A stretch of DNA of 27,897 bases from JAVZYK01 sp049699715 (lineage in GTDB: Archaea > Nanobdellota > Nanobdellia > Pacearchaeales > UBA284), in the NCBI GenBank assembly GCA_049699715.1, contig JBNAVB010000009.1, forward strand, positions 1 through 27,897, read 5' to 3'. Below, in pieces: positions 6,816 to 14,230 of this stretch (the stretch's first letter is position 1; every line of letters starts with the position of its first letter). Below the pieces are notes generated by a model. The model made no database searches and was not told where the DNA came from. It was given only the letters and a program-made list of their open reading frames with translations. The position numbers and the translations under genes were made by a program.

Positions 6816-6923
6816 GCGCCAGTAGTCCAGTGGCAAGACACGACCCTCCCAAACAATCTTTTAGAAAAAGATTGTATCAAAAGAAGAAAGGTCGTTACCC
6901 GGGTTCGAATCCCGGCTGGCGCA
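6816..6923 (+). tRNA. tRNA-Gly (anticodon CCC) with 37-nt intron
   Basis: The acceptor stem is GCGCCAG/CTGGCGC, the D stem GTCC/AGAC, the anticodon stem CGACC/GGTCG, and the T stem CCGGG/CCCGG with loop TTCGAAT. The spliced anticodon loop reads CTCCCAA, anticodon CCC. The intron at the usual 37/38 position spans 6852-6888 and contains a hairpin ACAATCTTTT-aga-AAAAGATTGT followed by ATCA. The intron ends AGAA before exon base A38, as in the other two tRNA introns here. Pairing of the intron with the anticodon loop is weak, so the splice motif would be a relaxed bulge-helix-bulge. The exact cut sites could shift by a base or two. Confidence 0.93.
6853..6888 (+). repeat. Intron hairpin module, copy 1 (in tRNA-Gly)
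   Basis: The core at 6855-6882 reads AATCTTTTA-g-AAAAAGATT-g-TATCAAAA. It matches the tRNA-Asn intron core at 26 of 28 positions and the free copy at 19975-20002 nearly as well. Confidence 0.8.
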
Positions 6924-6999
6924 TTCCAATTAAAAAAATATTTAAATAGCCTGATGCTATCATATAAAAAGAGGCACGAGTGAAAAAACTAGTAAAAAA

Positions 7000-7500
7000 A
7001 TGGCAGAGCTGAGTCCAGTATATGAAGGCAAAGTCGTTCATGCGGGTATATTCAGCTTCAAGGATGTTTACAATTTTCTTTATGATTACTTTACCGATCA
7101 ATTGTACACAGTTATAGAGAAGAAATACAGCGAGAAAATCAAGGCAGAAGGCAAAGATGTTGACATAGAATGGCTGTGCCTAAGGAAAATCAGTGATTAC
7201 TTTAGGTTCAGAATTAAGGTCACCATAAGGATTGTTGGCTTGACAGCTGTTGAAGCAATTCGGGAAGGCGTGAAAGTCAAGCGCGACAAAGGCGAGATTG
7301 AAGTTAAGTTTTCAAGTTATCTTGAACGAGATTATGAACACAAATGGGAGAGCAATCCCCTAAGCAAGTTCATGCGGGGCATTTATGATAAATATATTGT
7401 AAAAACAAGAATCGAGGCTTATGAAGACGCTCTAGCGACAGATGTTGATGAAGTCATAGCTCAGCTCAAAAGTTATCTTGCATTAGAGGGCCGGAGATAA
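7000..7500 (+). CDS. Conserved archaeal hypothetical protein, 166 aa
   Basis: This is a soluble mixed alpha/beta protein. The N-terminal half has YEGKVVHAGIFSFKDVYNFL and a tryptophan-containing core (DIEWLCLRKISDYFRFRIKV, about 55-74). The second half has beta strands (GEIEVKFSSYLERDYEHKWE) and a tyrosine-rich helix (LSKFMRGIYDKYIVKTRIEA) ending in QLKSYLAL. I have the impression of a family seen in DPANN archaea but cannot name it or assign a function. A TATA-like ATATAAAAA (6962-6970) lies 29 nt before the ATG, giving a short leader. It is preceded by tRNA-Gly. Confidence 0.65.
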   Translation: MAELSPVYEGKVVHAGIFSFKDVYNFLYDYFTDQLYTVIEKKYSEKIKAEGKDVDIEWLCLRKISDYFRFRIKVTIRIVGLTAVEAIREGVKVKRDKGEIEVKFSSYLERDYEHKWESNPLSKFMRGIYDKYIVKTRIEAYEDALATDVDEVIAQLKSYLALEGRR

Positions 7501-7502
7501 GT

Positions 7503-7682
7503 TCTGAAGTAAAAATTAAAGATGGATTGGATGAATTGAATTTGGAAAAGTCAATAAATTGGGATTCTCTGTTAAAACATTAGTATTCTAATACTAGTGA
7601 ATGGGATAATTACCAATAGTTTGCAGTGAAGATTTATTGTGACACTTGTTTTATTGTGACACTTGTGGGGGATGCCTCTTAG
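7503..7682 (+). pseudogene. Possible decayed VapB/VapC-like toxin-antitoxin remnant
   Basis: In one frame, interrupted by two internal stops, the stretch encodes SEVKIKDGLDELNLEKSINW DSLLKH (7503-7580), then, further along, KIYCDTCFIVTLVGDAS. The first piece resembles the end of a small antitoxin. The second resembles the first strand of a PIN-domain toxin (KIYxDTxxxV). No start codon or full domain is present. A perfect 17-bp tandem duplication (7633-7666) lies inside the second piece. The identification is weak and rests on a short similarity read by eye. Confidence 0.22.
7633..7666. repeat. Perfect tandem repeat, 2 x 17 bp
   Basis: TTTATTGTGACACTTGT occurs at 7633-7649 and again at 7650-7666 without mismatch. 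The unit is not a multiple of 3, so in a coding frame it would shift reading. It lies in a spacer between convergent genes. Confidence 0.9.
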
Positions 7683-7717
7683 CAGATATAATTTATTAAA
7701 TTCCATTTTCTAAAGAA

Positions 7718-8092
7718 CTATCTCAATCCCTCGATTTTTCTCCGAATCTCTTCAAGCTCTTCCTTATATGTTTTCTTTCCTGCAGAAAATTTTGTTTTTT
7801 TCTTTGCTGTCGTCTCTCTTTCTTTTGATTCTTTGATCTCTTTGGCCCCAAGAAGCCTCTCTTTCGCCTTGACTGTCTCAAGCTTTGGCAAAAGTTCTAT
7901 GAGTTTGATTATTTCTTGCTCCAAAGCCCTTGTTCTCGTGATTATCCCCAAACTTGATTTTTTCTTTTCGCTTCTCATCGCGCTAAAGCTTATGGCTTTA
8001 TCCTGTATCCTTTTTGCTTGCTCCTTTATATCTAGTATCTTTTTTCTAGAATCCTTTACCTCATACGGCTCTAGTCTAACATAAACAACCAT
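7718..8092 (-). CDS. Small helical/coiled-coil protein, partner of the 8681 gene
   Basis: The 124-residue protein starts at ATG 8092, 1 nt after the stop of the upstream coiled-coil gene. A short N-terminal beta piece (MVVYVRLEPYEV) leads into long charged helices (SRKKILDIKEQAKRIQDKA, about 16-34; ALEQEIIKLIELLPKLE, about 56-72). A lysine-rich, probably disordered linker (about 87-105) and a final helix KTYKEELEEIRRKIEGLR follow. There is no catalytic motif or membrane segment. Tight linkage suggests that it works with the neighbouring coiled-coil protein, perhaps as a heteromeric scaffold. That is inference, and I cannot name the family. Confidence 0.68.
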   Translation of the reverse strand: MVVYVRLEPYEVKDSRKKILDIKEQAKRIQDKAISFSAMRSEKKKSSLGIITRTRALEQEIIKLIELLPKLETVKAKERLLGAKEIKESKERETTAKKKTKFSAGKKTYKEELEEIRRKIEGLR

Positions 8093-8093
8093 T

Positions 8094-8681
8094 TTACTCG
8101 ATTTTTTCAGCAAATACGCGCTCAATAGAAGCAATCTTCGTCTTGAGCTCCTCAATCTCCTGTTGCCAGCTTGTCATGAGTTGCTCCTCTTTTGTCTTGA
8201 CCTCTAGTAGCTTTCTTATTATGTCTTCGAGCTCAGACGCCTTACTCTTCATCAACTCGACACTCGCGATAATTTCTTTGAATTTGTCAATCTTGATAAA
8301 CAATGCCTTGGCTTTCTCTGGCTCTTTCTCCCTCAGGGGTTTTCTCACCTCCCTTGCAGCAGGTTTCTCCCTCTTAGGAAGCTTAGGCCTTTCGCCTAGC
8401 TCTTGCACGAGCTTGCTTTTAGATTTAGCTTCTCTTTCTGCTTCCTTCCTGTGCTCTTCTTCAAGCTCCTCGACAAGCTCCTCTGCCCCCGTCTCTCCTT
8501 CTCCTCCACTTTCGGGCAATTCAGGCAATTCAGGCAGTTCCGGCAGTCCGCCTCTATCCTCCCCAATATCCTCACTTGGGGCTGTCTCAATCGCAGCTTT
8601 GATTTCCTCGGTTTCAGGATAAGGGGGCATTCGTGGGGGCTCTGGAACTACAGTCTTAGGTTTTTTCTTGAACAATGCCAT
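8094..8681 (-). CDS. Proline/glutamate-rich protein with C-terminal coiled coil
   Basis: The 195-residue protein starts at ATG 8681 with a Shine-Dalgarno-like GGGGAGAG just upstream. After MALFKKKPK comes a long acidic, low-complexity region (about 12-120) containing LPELPELPELPES. This is followed by KALFIKIDKFKEIIASVELM (about 124-143) and a coiled coil to the C-terminus (SELEDIIRKLLEVKTKEEQL, then EIEELKTKIASIERVFAEK). The layout resembles a small archaeal coiled-coil adaptor of unknown role. The downstream gene starts after 1 nt and is also helical, so they are probably a functional pair. It is divergent from TFE, with a shared promoter region at 8682-8812. Confidence 0.7.
   Translation of the reverse strand: MALFKKKPKTVVPEPPRMPPYPETEEIKAAIETAPSEDIGEDRGGLPELPELPELPESGGEGETGAEELVEELEEEHRKEAEREAKSKSKLVQELGERPKLPKREKPAAREVRKPLREKEPEKAKALFIKIDKFKEIIASVELMKSKASELEDIIRKLLEVKTKEEQLMTSWQQEIEELKTKIASIERVFAEKIE
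8515..8550. repeat. 9-bp tandem coding repeat (four units)
   Basis: Two exact units GGCAATTCA (8515-8523, 8524-8532) and two diverged ones (8533-8541, 8542-8550) encode the LPE-LPE-LPE-LPE-like stretch on the minus strand. The multiple-of-3 unit allows length change without a frameshift. Confidence 0.8.
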
Positions 8682-8780
8682 TCTACTCTCCCCTCTTTTC
8701 TTTTTCCTTACCTCTCTTTTTAGCAAACTTTTTAAAATATAATATTCTTAAACACGCTATAATAGGAATAAAAAAGAGCA

Positions 8781-8790
8781 ATATATAAAT
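8781..8790 (+). promoter_or_regulatory. TATA box of the TFE gene
   Basis: ATATATAAAT ends 22 nt before ATG 8813, predicting a leaderless transcript. The factor that helps open archaeal promoters is thus itself read from a short, leaderless-type promoter. Confidence 0.6.
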
Positions 8791-8812
8791 ATTACTACTT
8801 AATTTCCGGAAT

Positions 8813-9481
8813 ATGGTAAAATCCAAAGACGAAGCCCTTGTTTTGATATTGAAAGAACTTGTGAGAAAGATTGCTGGCAAAACTTCTGAACCAATAGTTG
8901 ATGTCTTGTTTAATAAAAAGAACGTTAACGAGTTCAAGATCGCCGAGAAACTGAAAATAACCATAAACCAAGCTAGAAACATTCTGTATAGGCTTTCTAG
9001 TTATGGAATCCTAGACTCAACGCGAAAGAAAGACAAAAGGAAAGGATGGTACACTTATTTCTGGACTCTCAATATAGCCAAAGCTTTAGAGGTTTTCAAC
9101 AAGCTTAAAGTCAAGGAAATAGACCTCCTCGAGCAAGTCTTAAAAAGCCATCAGCTCAAGCAGTTCTACATCTGCACTCAAGATAATATTGAGATGAGCG
9201 AAGAAACCGCGATGCAGCATAGTTACTTATGCCCCGAATGTGGCTTATTGCTCCAACCACTAGCGAAAGAGAAGAAAATCAAGGAAATAACAAGCAAGAT
9301 TGAAGCAGCGAAGCGAGAGTTGAATTTAGTCAAAGCAGAGCTGGATAAATACAAGCCCAAACCTCTACCGCCCAAAATCAAGAAAGTCAAAAAAAAGGAA
9401 GTTAAGGGAAAGAAGAAGATCAAGAAAAAAAGCAAAGAAAAAAACAAATCCAAAAAAAGCAAAAAGCAAAGGAAAATTTAA
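8813..9481 (+). CDS. tfe: Transcription initiation factor E (TFE alpha), with incomplete zinc ribbon and lysine-rich tail
   Basis: TFE helps RNA polymerase, TBP and TFB open promoter DNA. The N-terminal winged helix covers about residues 5-90 (NEFKIAEKLKITINQARNIL, YRLSSYGILDSTRKKDKRKG). The zinc ribbon follows at 118-147. Of the usual four cysteines only C121, C140 and C143 are present; the second position reads CTQD instead of CxxC. After a coiled coil (about 152-180) the protein ends in about 40 very lysine-rich residues. Relatives usually stop soon after the ribbon and coiled coil. In-frame lysine-rich codons continue beyond the stop up to the rhomboid start, suggesting that the tail was once longer. 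ATG 8813 fits the TATA spacing. Confidence 0.88.
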   Translation: MVKSKDEALVLILKELVRKIAGKTSEPIVDVLFNKKNVNEFKIAEKLKITINQARNILYRLSSYGILDSTRKKDKRKGWYTYFWTLNIAKALEVFNKLKVKEIDLLEQVLKSHQLKQFYICTQDNIEMSEETAMQHSYLCPECGLLLQPLAKEKKIKEITSKIEAAKRELNLVKAELDKYKPKPLPPKIKKVKKKEVKGKKKIKKKSKEKNKSKKSKKQRKI

Positions 9482-9534
9482 GCCAAAGAAAAACAAAAAG
9501 AAAAAATAAAGGAAGTTAAGAAACCGAGAAGATA

Positions 9535-10200
9535 ATGAGCCCTATAATTTACAAGCGAGAACAGGCAAAAAGGAAATTCTATAACATAACACTAATTATA
9601 ATAGCAATAAATGTACTTGTTTATCTCGTCATGCTCGTGTTGCAATATATCTACGGAAACGTTATTCTTGAAAATATTGCAGTGAACCCTTCATATATCC
9701 TGAAAGGCGAAAAACTCTGGACAATTGTCTCGAGCATGTTCATGCACGGAAGTTTCATGCATCTTTTCGTGAACATGCTCTCATTGATGTTTCTTGGCTC
9801 GTTTCTTGAAAGACTAATTGGAAGCAAAAGATACGCCTTCATTTACCTGGTTTCAGGAATAATCGCCTCTCTGGCATTTGTTTTCCTCGCTCTGGTATTT
9901 GGTCAAGACTTGAATGTCCCGGCAGTTGGCGCTTCTGGAGCAATTTTTGGGATAGGTGGCATGTTAGCAATTTTGACACCAAGACTCCCAATTTACATTT
10001 TATTCATTCCAATCGCGATGCCGATGTGGATAGGCATCATTCTCATGCTCGCGCTGATGTGGATTGTAAGCGCATTGACAGGCCTGCCTATAGGCAACAC
10101 AGCCCATCTCGGAGGCTTTATCGCAGGCCTCGTGTATGGACTTTATCTCCGAATTAAGTACAAAAAGAAAATGCGAGTTCTTGACAAAGTTTTCAGGTAA
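9535..10200 (+). CDS. Rhomboid family intramembrane serine protease
   Basis: This membrane protease would cut transmembrane substrates inside the bilayer. The 221 residues hold about six membrane helices. The family signatures are present: HGSFMHLFVNML (71-82, with N80), GASGAIFG with the nucleophile S134, and HLGGFIAGLVYG with the catalytic H191. The N- and C-termini are basic and probably cytoplasmic (RIKYKKKMRVLDKVF at the end). The start at 9535 lies 53 nt after the TFE stop, with GGAAG upstream. The ATG overlaps a later TAA in the TFE frame (TAATG), so the two genes are probably one operon. A hairpin at 10241-10259 follows. Confidence 0.93.
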   Translation: MSPIIYKREQAKRKFYNITLIIIAINVLVYLVMLVLQYIYGNVILENIAVNPSYILKGEKLWTIVSSMFMHGSFMHLFVNMLSLMFLGSFLERLIGSKRYAFIYLVSGIIASLAFVFLALVFGQDLNVPAVGASGAIFGIGGMLAILTPRLPIYILFIPIAMPMWIGIILMLALMWIVSALTGLPIGNTAHLGGFIAGLVYGLYLRIKYKKKMRVLDKVFR

Positions 10201-10240
10201 GATCCAATAAGCAGGTAAAATCCATATAAGCCAAGCCATG

Positions 10241-10259
10241 AAGGGCTCGTCGAGCCTTT
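10241..10259. other. Hairpin between the rhomboid and TBP genes
   Basis: AAGGGCTC (10241-10248) pairs with GAGCCTTT (10252-10259), 8 positions with one G-T wobble, around a GTC loop. It lies 40 nt after the rhomboid stop and 7 nt before the TBP TATA box. It could help end the upstream transcript or affect access to the TBP promoter; it has no following T-run. Confidence 0.35.
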
Positions 10260-10266
10260 AAAAAGC

Positions 10267-10275
10267 TTTATAAAT
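10267..10275 (+). promoter_or_regulatory. TATA box of the TBP gene
   Basis: TTTATAAAT lies 37 nt before ATG 10313, predicting a leader of roughly 15 nt. It is a near-ideal archaeal TATA sequence in front of the gene for the protein that binds it, so autoregulation is possible but not shown. Confidence 0.6.
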
Positions 10276-10312
10276 ACATTTTTCATAAGATATTCGGTTA
10301 AAATAAGATAAA

Positions 10313-10855
10313 ATGCCAAAGCCAAACCTTAAAATCCAAAATATTGTCGCGACAACTTCTTTAAACACAAAAGTTCCTTTAGTCAAGTTAGTAAGAAGCC
10401 AAACAAACACAGAATACAATCCAGAACAGTTTCCTGGCTTGGTGTTAAGAATCAAGAAGCCAAAATCAGCTGTTCTTGTTTTCTCTTCGGGAAATCTTGT
10501 CTGTACTGGAACAAAAAGCATAAAACAAGTGAATGAAGTCATTGTTCAAGTCATAAGACAGCTCAGGAAGATAGGGGTTCATGTTAAGGAAAAGCCCAAG
10601 ATAAACGTCCAGAACATTGTAGCCAGTGGATCAATCAACATTGTCATGAATTTGAATGAGTTGGCTTTAAAGCTTGAGAATACGGAGTATGAGCCAGAGC
10701 AATTTCCTGGATTAGTGTACAAACTGAACGAGCCAAACGCAACCTTCTTGTTATTCAGCAACGGCAAGCTCGTTTGTACAGGAACAAAGAATAAAAAACA
10801 GCTCGAAGAAGCCATGAAACAGCTCCTAAAAAACACGAGAGAAGCTCTGAAATAG
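10313..10855 (+). CDS. tbp: TATA-box binding protein
   Basis: TBP binds and bends TATA DNA and recruits TFB and RNA polymerase. The 180 residues form the two direct repeats of the saddle fold, about 5-93 and 96-178. Matching segments are NPEQFPGLVLRIKKPKSAVL and EPEQFPGLVYKLNEPNATFL, then VFSSGNLVCTGTKS and LFSNGKLVCTGTKN. Phenylalanines in these strands (FPGL, VFSS, LLFS) are the family's intercalating and DNA-contacting positions. The length is typical of an archaeal TBP. There is no acidic C-terminal tail; the protein ends in a basic helix. It sits alone between a rhomboid gene and mcm, with a T-rich tract after it. Confidence 0.96.
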   Translation: MPKPNLKIQNIVATTSLNTKVPLVKLVRSQTNTEYNPEQFPGLVLRIKKPKSAVLVFSSGNLVCTGTKSIKQVNEVIVQVIRQLRKIGVHVKEKPKINVQNIVASGSINIVMNLNELALKLENTEYEPEQFPGLVYKLNEPNATFLLFSNGKLVCTGTKNKKQLEEAMKQLLKNTREALK

Positions 10856-10857
10856 TC

Positions 10858-10912
10858 TTTTACTTTTTTTACTTTTTTATTTATTTTTCAATTACTCTCC
10901 TTCTTTATTCTT
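10858..10912 (+). terminator. T-rich tract after the TBP gene
   Basis: Runs such as TTTTACTTTTTTTACTTTTTT begin just after the TBP stop codon. The pattern suits oligo-T-directed archaeal termination, and the next gene has its own upstream AT box. Confidence 0.5.
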
Positions 10913-11026
10913 TTAGAATTGTAAGAAATATTTATAATTATGTTGAAAAACAATAAACTATAAAAAGCTGAGCAAGAATATCATAATTGCTGGGCATAGT
11001 GGAAGGAAAAGGGGGAACAGTGGAAA

Positions 11027-13033
11027 ATGGTTGAGGATTTGATTATCGAAGCGAAGGAATTTTTTGAATATTACAAAAAAGAGATAGGTAAGGATATCAA
11101 GAAAGGTGCAAAAGCGATTCATGTTTCTTTTCAAGATCTAGCGCAATTTTCACATACATTAGCGGATCAACTGCTTCAGAAGCCCGAAGAAGTTCTCTCG
11201 ATTCTTGAAATTGCATTAGATGAAACAGGCATCATCAAAGGCGCAAAAGTTCGCTTAACTGAGTTGCCAGAGTCTCAAGAACTAAAGATTCGCGAGATAA
11301 GAGCAAAACACCTAAATCAGTTCATTGTTGTTAATGGGCTTGTTAGGCAGGCATCAGATGTAAGGCCCCAGATTGTAAACGCTAAATTCGAGTGCCCGAG
11401 TTGTGGTACAGTCATAAGCGTGTTACAGATAGATAAAAAGTTTCGCGAGCCATCGCGATGCTCATGTGGAAGGCGCACCGGCTTCAAGCTTATCAGCAAA
11501 GATATGGTTGATGCACAGAGAATTGTCATCGAAGAAAGCCCTGAATCATTGAAAGGTGGTGAGCAGCCAAGAAGAATAAACATTTTCTTGAAGGAAGATT
11601 TAGTTGAGCCAAAAATGGAAGAGAGGACAACTCCCGGCTCGAGAGTAAAGGTGATAGGCATTTTGAAAGAAGTCCCTATTCCCTTGCAAAGCGGGGCTGT
11701 GTCAACCCGTTTCGATTTAGCGATAGAGGCAAACAATATCCTCCCTTTAGAAGAAGCTTATGAAGAGCTAGAAATATCGGAAGAAGAAGAGAGGCAAATT
11801 AAAGAACTTGCCAGCGACCCTGATATTTTCAAAAAGCTTGTTTCTAGTATCGCTCCAAGTATTTTTGGTTACGATCCAATAAAGCTGGGAATTGCATTAC
11901 AGATGTTCGGAGGCTACAGAAAAAAGAGAAGCGATGGAACTTTCTCACGAGGGGACATTCACATTCTGCTTGTAGGTGATCCGGGAGTAGCAAAAAGCGT
12001 TATGTTAAAATTTGTTTCAACTATTGCACCCAAGGGGCGTTATCTCGTAGGCAAGGCAGCGACTCAGGCGGGATTGACAGCCACTGTAGTAAGGGACGAA
12101 TATTTAAGAGGATGGGCTCTTGAAGCCGGTGCGATGGTTTTAGCTAACCATGGCATAGCATGTATAGACGAGATGGAGAAGATGACAGAAGAGGACAGGA
12201 GTGCGATGCATGAAGCCATGGAACAACAAACCGTAACAATAAGCAAAGCTAATGTCCAAGCTCAGCTTCGAGCAGAGACCAGTGTTCTAGGAGCCGCAAA
12301 TCCAAAATTTTCAAGATTTGACCCTTATGCTCCTGTCGCTCAGCAGATTGAAATGGCTCCAACCCTCATCAACAGATTTGATTTAATATTTGTGATGAAA
12401 GATATACCAGAAAAGATGAAAGATGAAGCCATTGCAACACACGTATTGCTTGAACACAGGAGCGCGGCAGCCAAGCCTGCTATAGAACCGGATCTTCTCA
12501 GAAAATATATTGCATATGCAAAGCAAAAAATCTTCCCAAAGCTCACAGACAAGGCTGTCGCAGAAATCAAAAAATTTTATGTTGATTTAAGAAATCAGCC
12601 AGCGATAAGCGAAGAAGCCGCATATCAACGAGCAATTCCAATTTCTGCCAGACAACTAGAAGCACTTATCAGATTGAGCGAAGCAAGTGCCAGAGTCAGA
12701 TTAAGCAACAAAATTACAAGAGAAGACGCATTGCGCGCTATAGAAATAATTCATTTGTTCTTATTGCAGGTTGGCATAGACAAAGAAACAGGGGCGATGG
12801 ATATAGACAAAATCGCGACAGGCATTCCCGCAAGCGAGAGAAGCAAGATAGTGTTTGTTCGCGAGGCCATTGTGAGATTAGAGTCGAGAATAGGGAAAGA
12901 GATTCCCTTAAGTGAGTTAAAAATAGAACTCGCGGACAAGATTAATGAAGCTGAATTAGATGACATTTTGGACAAGTTAAAAAGAAGCGGAGATATCTTC
13001 GAGCCCCGCAGAGGTTTCATCCAAAGAATTTAA
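11027..13033 (+). CDS. mcm: Replicative minichromosome maintenance helicase MCM
   Basis: The 668-residue ATPase unwinds DNA at the replication fork as a hexamer. Seen in order: an N-terminal helical domain; a zinc motif C123, C126, C145, C147 (CPSCG and CSCG); the N-terminal OB region to about 240; Walker A GDPGVAKS (317-324); Walker B with CIDE (379-382); sensor 1 at N425 (GAANPKFSRFD); arginine finger R450 (LINRFD); the AAA+ lid; and a C-terminal winged helix (about 608-668). Length and all motifs are normal, with no intein. The start has a GGGGGAA purine site upstream. The RPA-like gene follows after 29 nt, probably in the same mRNA. Confidence 0.97.
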   Translation: MVEDLIIEAKEFFEYYKKEIGKDIKKGAKAIHVSFQDLAQFSHTLADQLLQKPEEVLSILEIALDETGIIKGAKVRLTELPESQELKIREIRAKHLNQFIVVNGLVRQASDVRPQIVNAKFECPSCGTVISVLQIDKKFREPSRCSCGRRTGFKLISKDMVDAQRIVIEESPESLKGGEQPRRINIFLKEDLVEPKMEERTTPGSRVKVIGILKEVPIPLQSGAVSTRFDLAIEANNILPLEEAYEELEISEEEERQIKELASDPDIFKKLVSSIAPSIFGYDPIKLGIALQMFGGYRKKRSDGTFSRGDIHILLVGDPGVAKSVMLKFVSTIAPKGRYLVGKAATQAGLTATVVRDEYLRGWALEAGAMVLANHGIACIDEMEKMTEEDRSAMHEAMEQQTVTISKANVQAQLRAETSVLGAANPKFSRFDPYAPVAQQIEMAPTLINRFDLIFVMKDIPEKMKDEAIATHVLLEHRSAAAKPAIEPDLLRKYIAYAKQKIFPKLTDKAVAEIKKFYVDLRNQPAISEEAAYQRAIPISARQLEALIRLSEASARVRLSNKITREDALRAIEIIHLFLLQVGIDKETGAMDIDKIATGIPASERSKIVFVREAIVRLESRIGKEIPLSELKIELADKINEAELDDILDKLKRSGDIFEPRRGFIQRI

Positions 13034-13062
13034 AAACACAAAACAAAATAAAGAAATATAAA

Positions 13063-13761
13063 ATGCCAGAAGAAATAAAAAAAAGGTTCACTGCGTTCAA
13101 AGTTTCTCTGGGGCTTTTAAGCCAAGGCTCTTTGGAATTCGAGCAAGAGCGATTTTCAAGGCTCATTCTTAATAATAAAGAGATCGTTCGGGTTAATATC
13201 ATAGCCACAGTCGTTGACAAATTCATGAATGACCAAGGCTCTTATGCTTTTGTCACGATTGACGACGGCACAGGGAATATTCGAGTTAAAGTCTTTTCAG
13301 ACAATATTACCATGCTCAAGGATTTGCAGTTAGGGGACACCTTGCTTGTGATAGGCTTATTAAGACATTACAATGATGAACTTTACATATTGCCCGAGAT
13401 TGTTAAGCAGGTTGATGCGCGCTGGCTTCTCGCAAGAAAGCTTGAGCTCCAGAAAGAATATGGTTCGAGTTATGAAACCAAGCCAAAAGAACAGGCGCCA
13501 ATGTCATCACTATCACAGCTTCACTCTCAGCCTGAGATTACCGAAGAAAAAATTGAAAGTGCAGCCGAGCCGAAAGAAAAAACGTTGCGTGATCAAGTTC
13601 TTGAAATTATAAAATCTAGTGAGCCAGAAGAAGGCATAGATGTTGACAAGTTAATCATGTCGTTGAAAGCTCCGGTAGACAACATAAACTCGACAATCAT
13701 CGAGCTCTTGGAAGAAGGTACAATCTTCGAGCCGAGACCTGGCAGATTGCGGGTTTTGTAG
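13063..13761 (+). CDS. RPA32-like OB-fold single-strand DNA-binding protein
   Basis: The 232-residue protein probably acts as a replication protein A subunit, protecting single-stranded DNA. One OB fold covers about 41-115 (IVRVNIIATVVDKFMNDQGS, FVTIDDGTGNIRVKVF, LGDTLLVIGLLRHYNDELYI). A low-complexity linker (135-170) leads to a C-terminal winged helix (about 172-232). This layout matches the RPA32/Rpa2 type. The final motif GTIFEPRPGRLRVL closely resembles the end of MCM (GDIFEPRRGFIQRI). It is 29 nt downstream of mcm, so cotranscription and physical cooperation with the helicase are likely. A larger RPA subunit is not in the window. Confidence 0.85.
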   Translation: MPEEIKKRFTAFKVSLGLLSQGSLEFEQERFSRLILNNKEIVRVNIIATVVDKFMNDQGSYAFVTIDDGTGNIRVKVFSDNITMLKDLQLGDTLLVIGLLRHYNDELYILPEIVKQVDARWLLARKLELQKEYGSSYETKPKEQAPMSSLSQLHSQPEITEEKIESAAEPKEKTLRDQVLEIIKSSEPEEGIDVDKLIMSLKAPVDNINSTIIELLEEGTIFEPRPGRLRVL

Positions 13762-13832
13762 ATTTTTCACTCTGTAATGCACAATTAAATATTTATACTT
13801 CTGCTCATTGCAAAATATAGGCGAGGGACAAA

Positions 13833-14165
13833 ATGTTATCAGATATAGTTTTACTTACAGATTCATTAAAAGTGAAAATTTTGGACAATCTCCTAAACAA
13901 AACTCTCTTGATAAACGGGCATCTGTTCAGGGAAGATTTAAACGGATGGATTTATGTCGGTAAGCTTATCAATAAAGGCAAAAACAGCAATGCTTTCAAT
14001 TTCTATAACAAGTCTTTCGAGATGAAACCCATACACTTAGATTTAGGGGTAAATGAAAAAAATTTTTATCCTCACTGTACTTTGCCTAAGGAAGTCGGGC
14101 AGAGACTGACTGAATTATATGAGTTCTACAGAAATCGTGACAAAAAAGATGTCAATTACGCTTAG
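13833..14165 (+). CDS. Hypothetical protein, 110 aa
   Basis: This is a small soluble protein that I do not recognise. It has a hydrophobic helical start (MLSDIVLLTDSLKVKILDNL), a beta-like middle (TLLINGHLFREDLNGWIYVG) and a charged C-terminal helix (EVGQRLTELYEFYRNRDKKD). No membrane segment or metal motif is visible. It has its own TATA-like ATATTTATAC (13788-13797) and a GAGGG purine site 7 nt before the ATG, so it is probably expressed separately from the MCM-RPA unit. Its position between replication and translation-initiation genes says little about function. Confidence 0.6.
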   Translation: MLSDIVLLTDSLKVKILDNLLNKTLLINGHLFREDLNGWIYVGKLINKGKNSNAFNFYNKSFEMKPIHLDLGVNEKNFYPHCTLPKEVGQRLTELYEFYRNRDKKDVNYA

Positions 14166-14200
14166 GGGGCTTTGAACAGCTAGGCAAAAACAAACAATAA

Positions 14201-14209
14201 ATTTAAAAG
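14201..14209 (+). promoter_or_regulatory. TATA box of the aIF2-beta gene
   Basis: ATTTAAAAG ends 21 nt before ATG 14231 with no Shine-Dalgarno sequence between, predicting a leaderless mRNA. Confidence 0.55.
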
Positions 14210-14230
14210 TTCTTTTTCTTTCAAGCAGTC

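Noticed and set aside
8143..8622. Plus-strand serine-rich frame of 159 codons.
   Set aside because: It is the antisense shadow of the glutamate/leucine-rich coiled-coil gene. Its serine richness comes from complementary codons.
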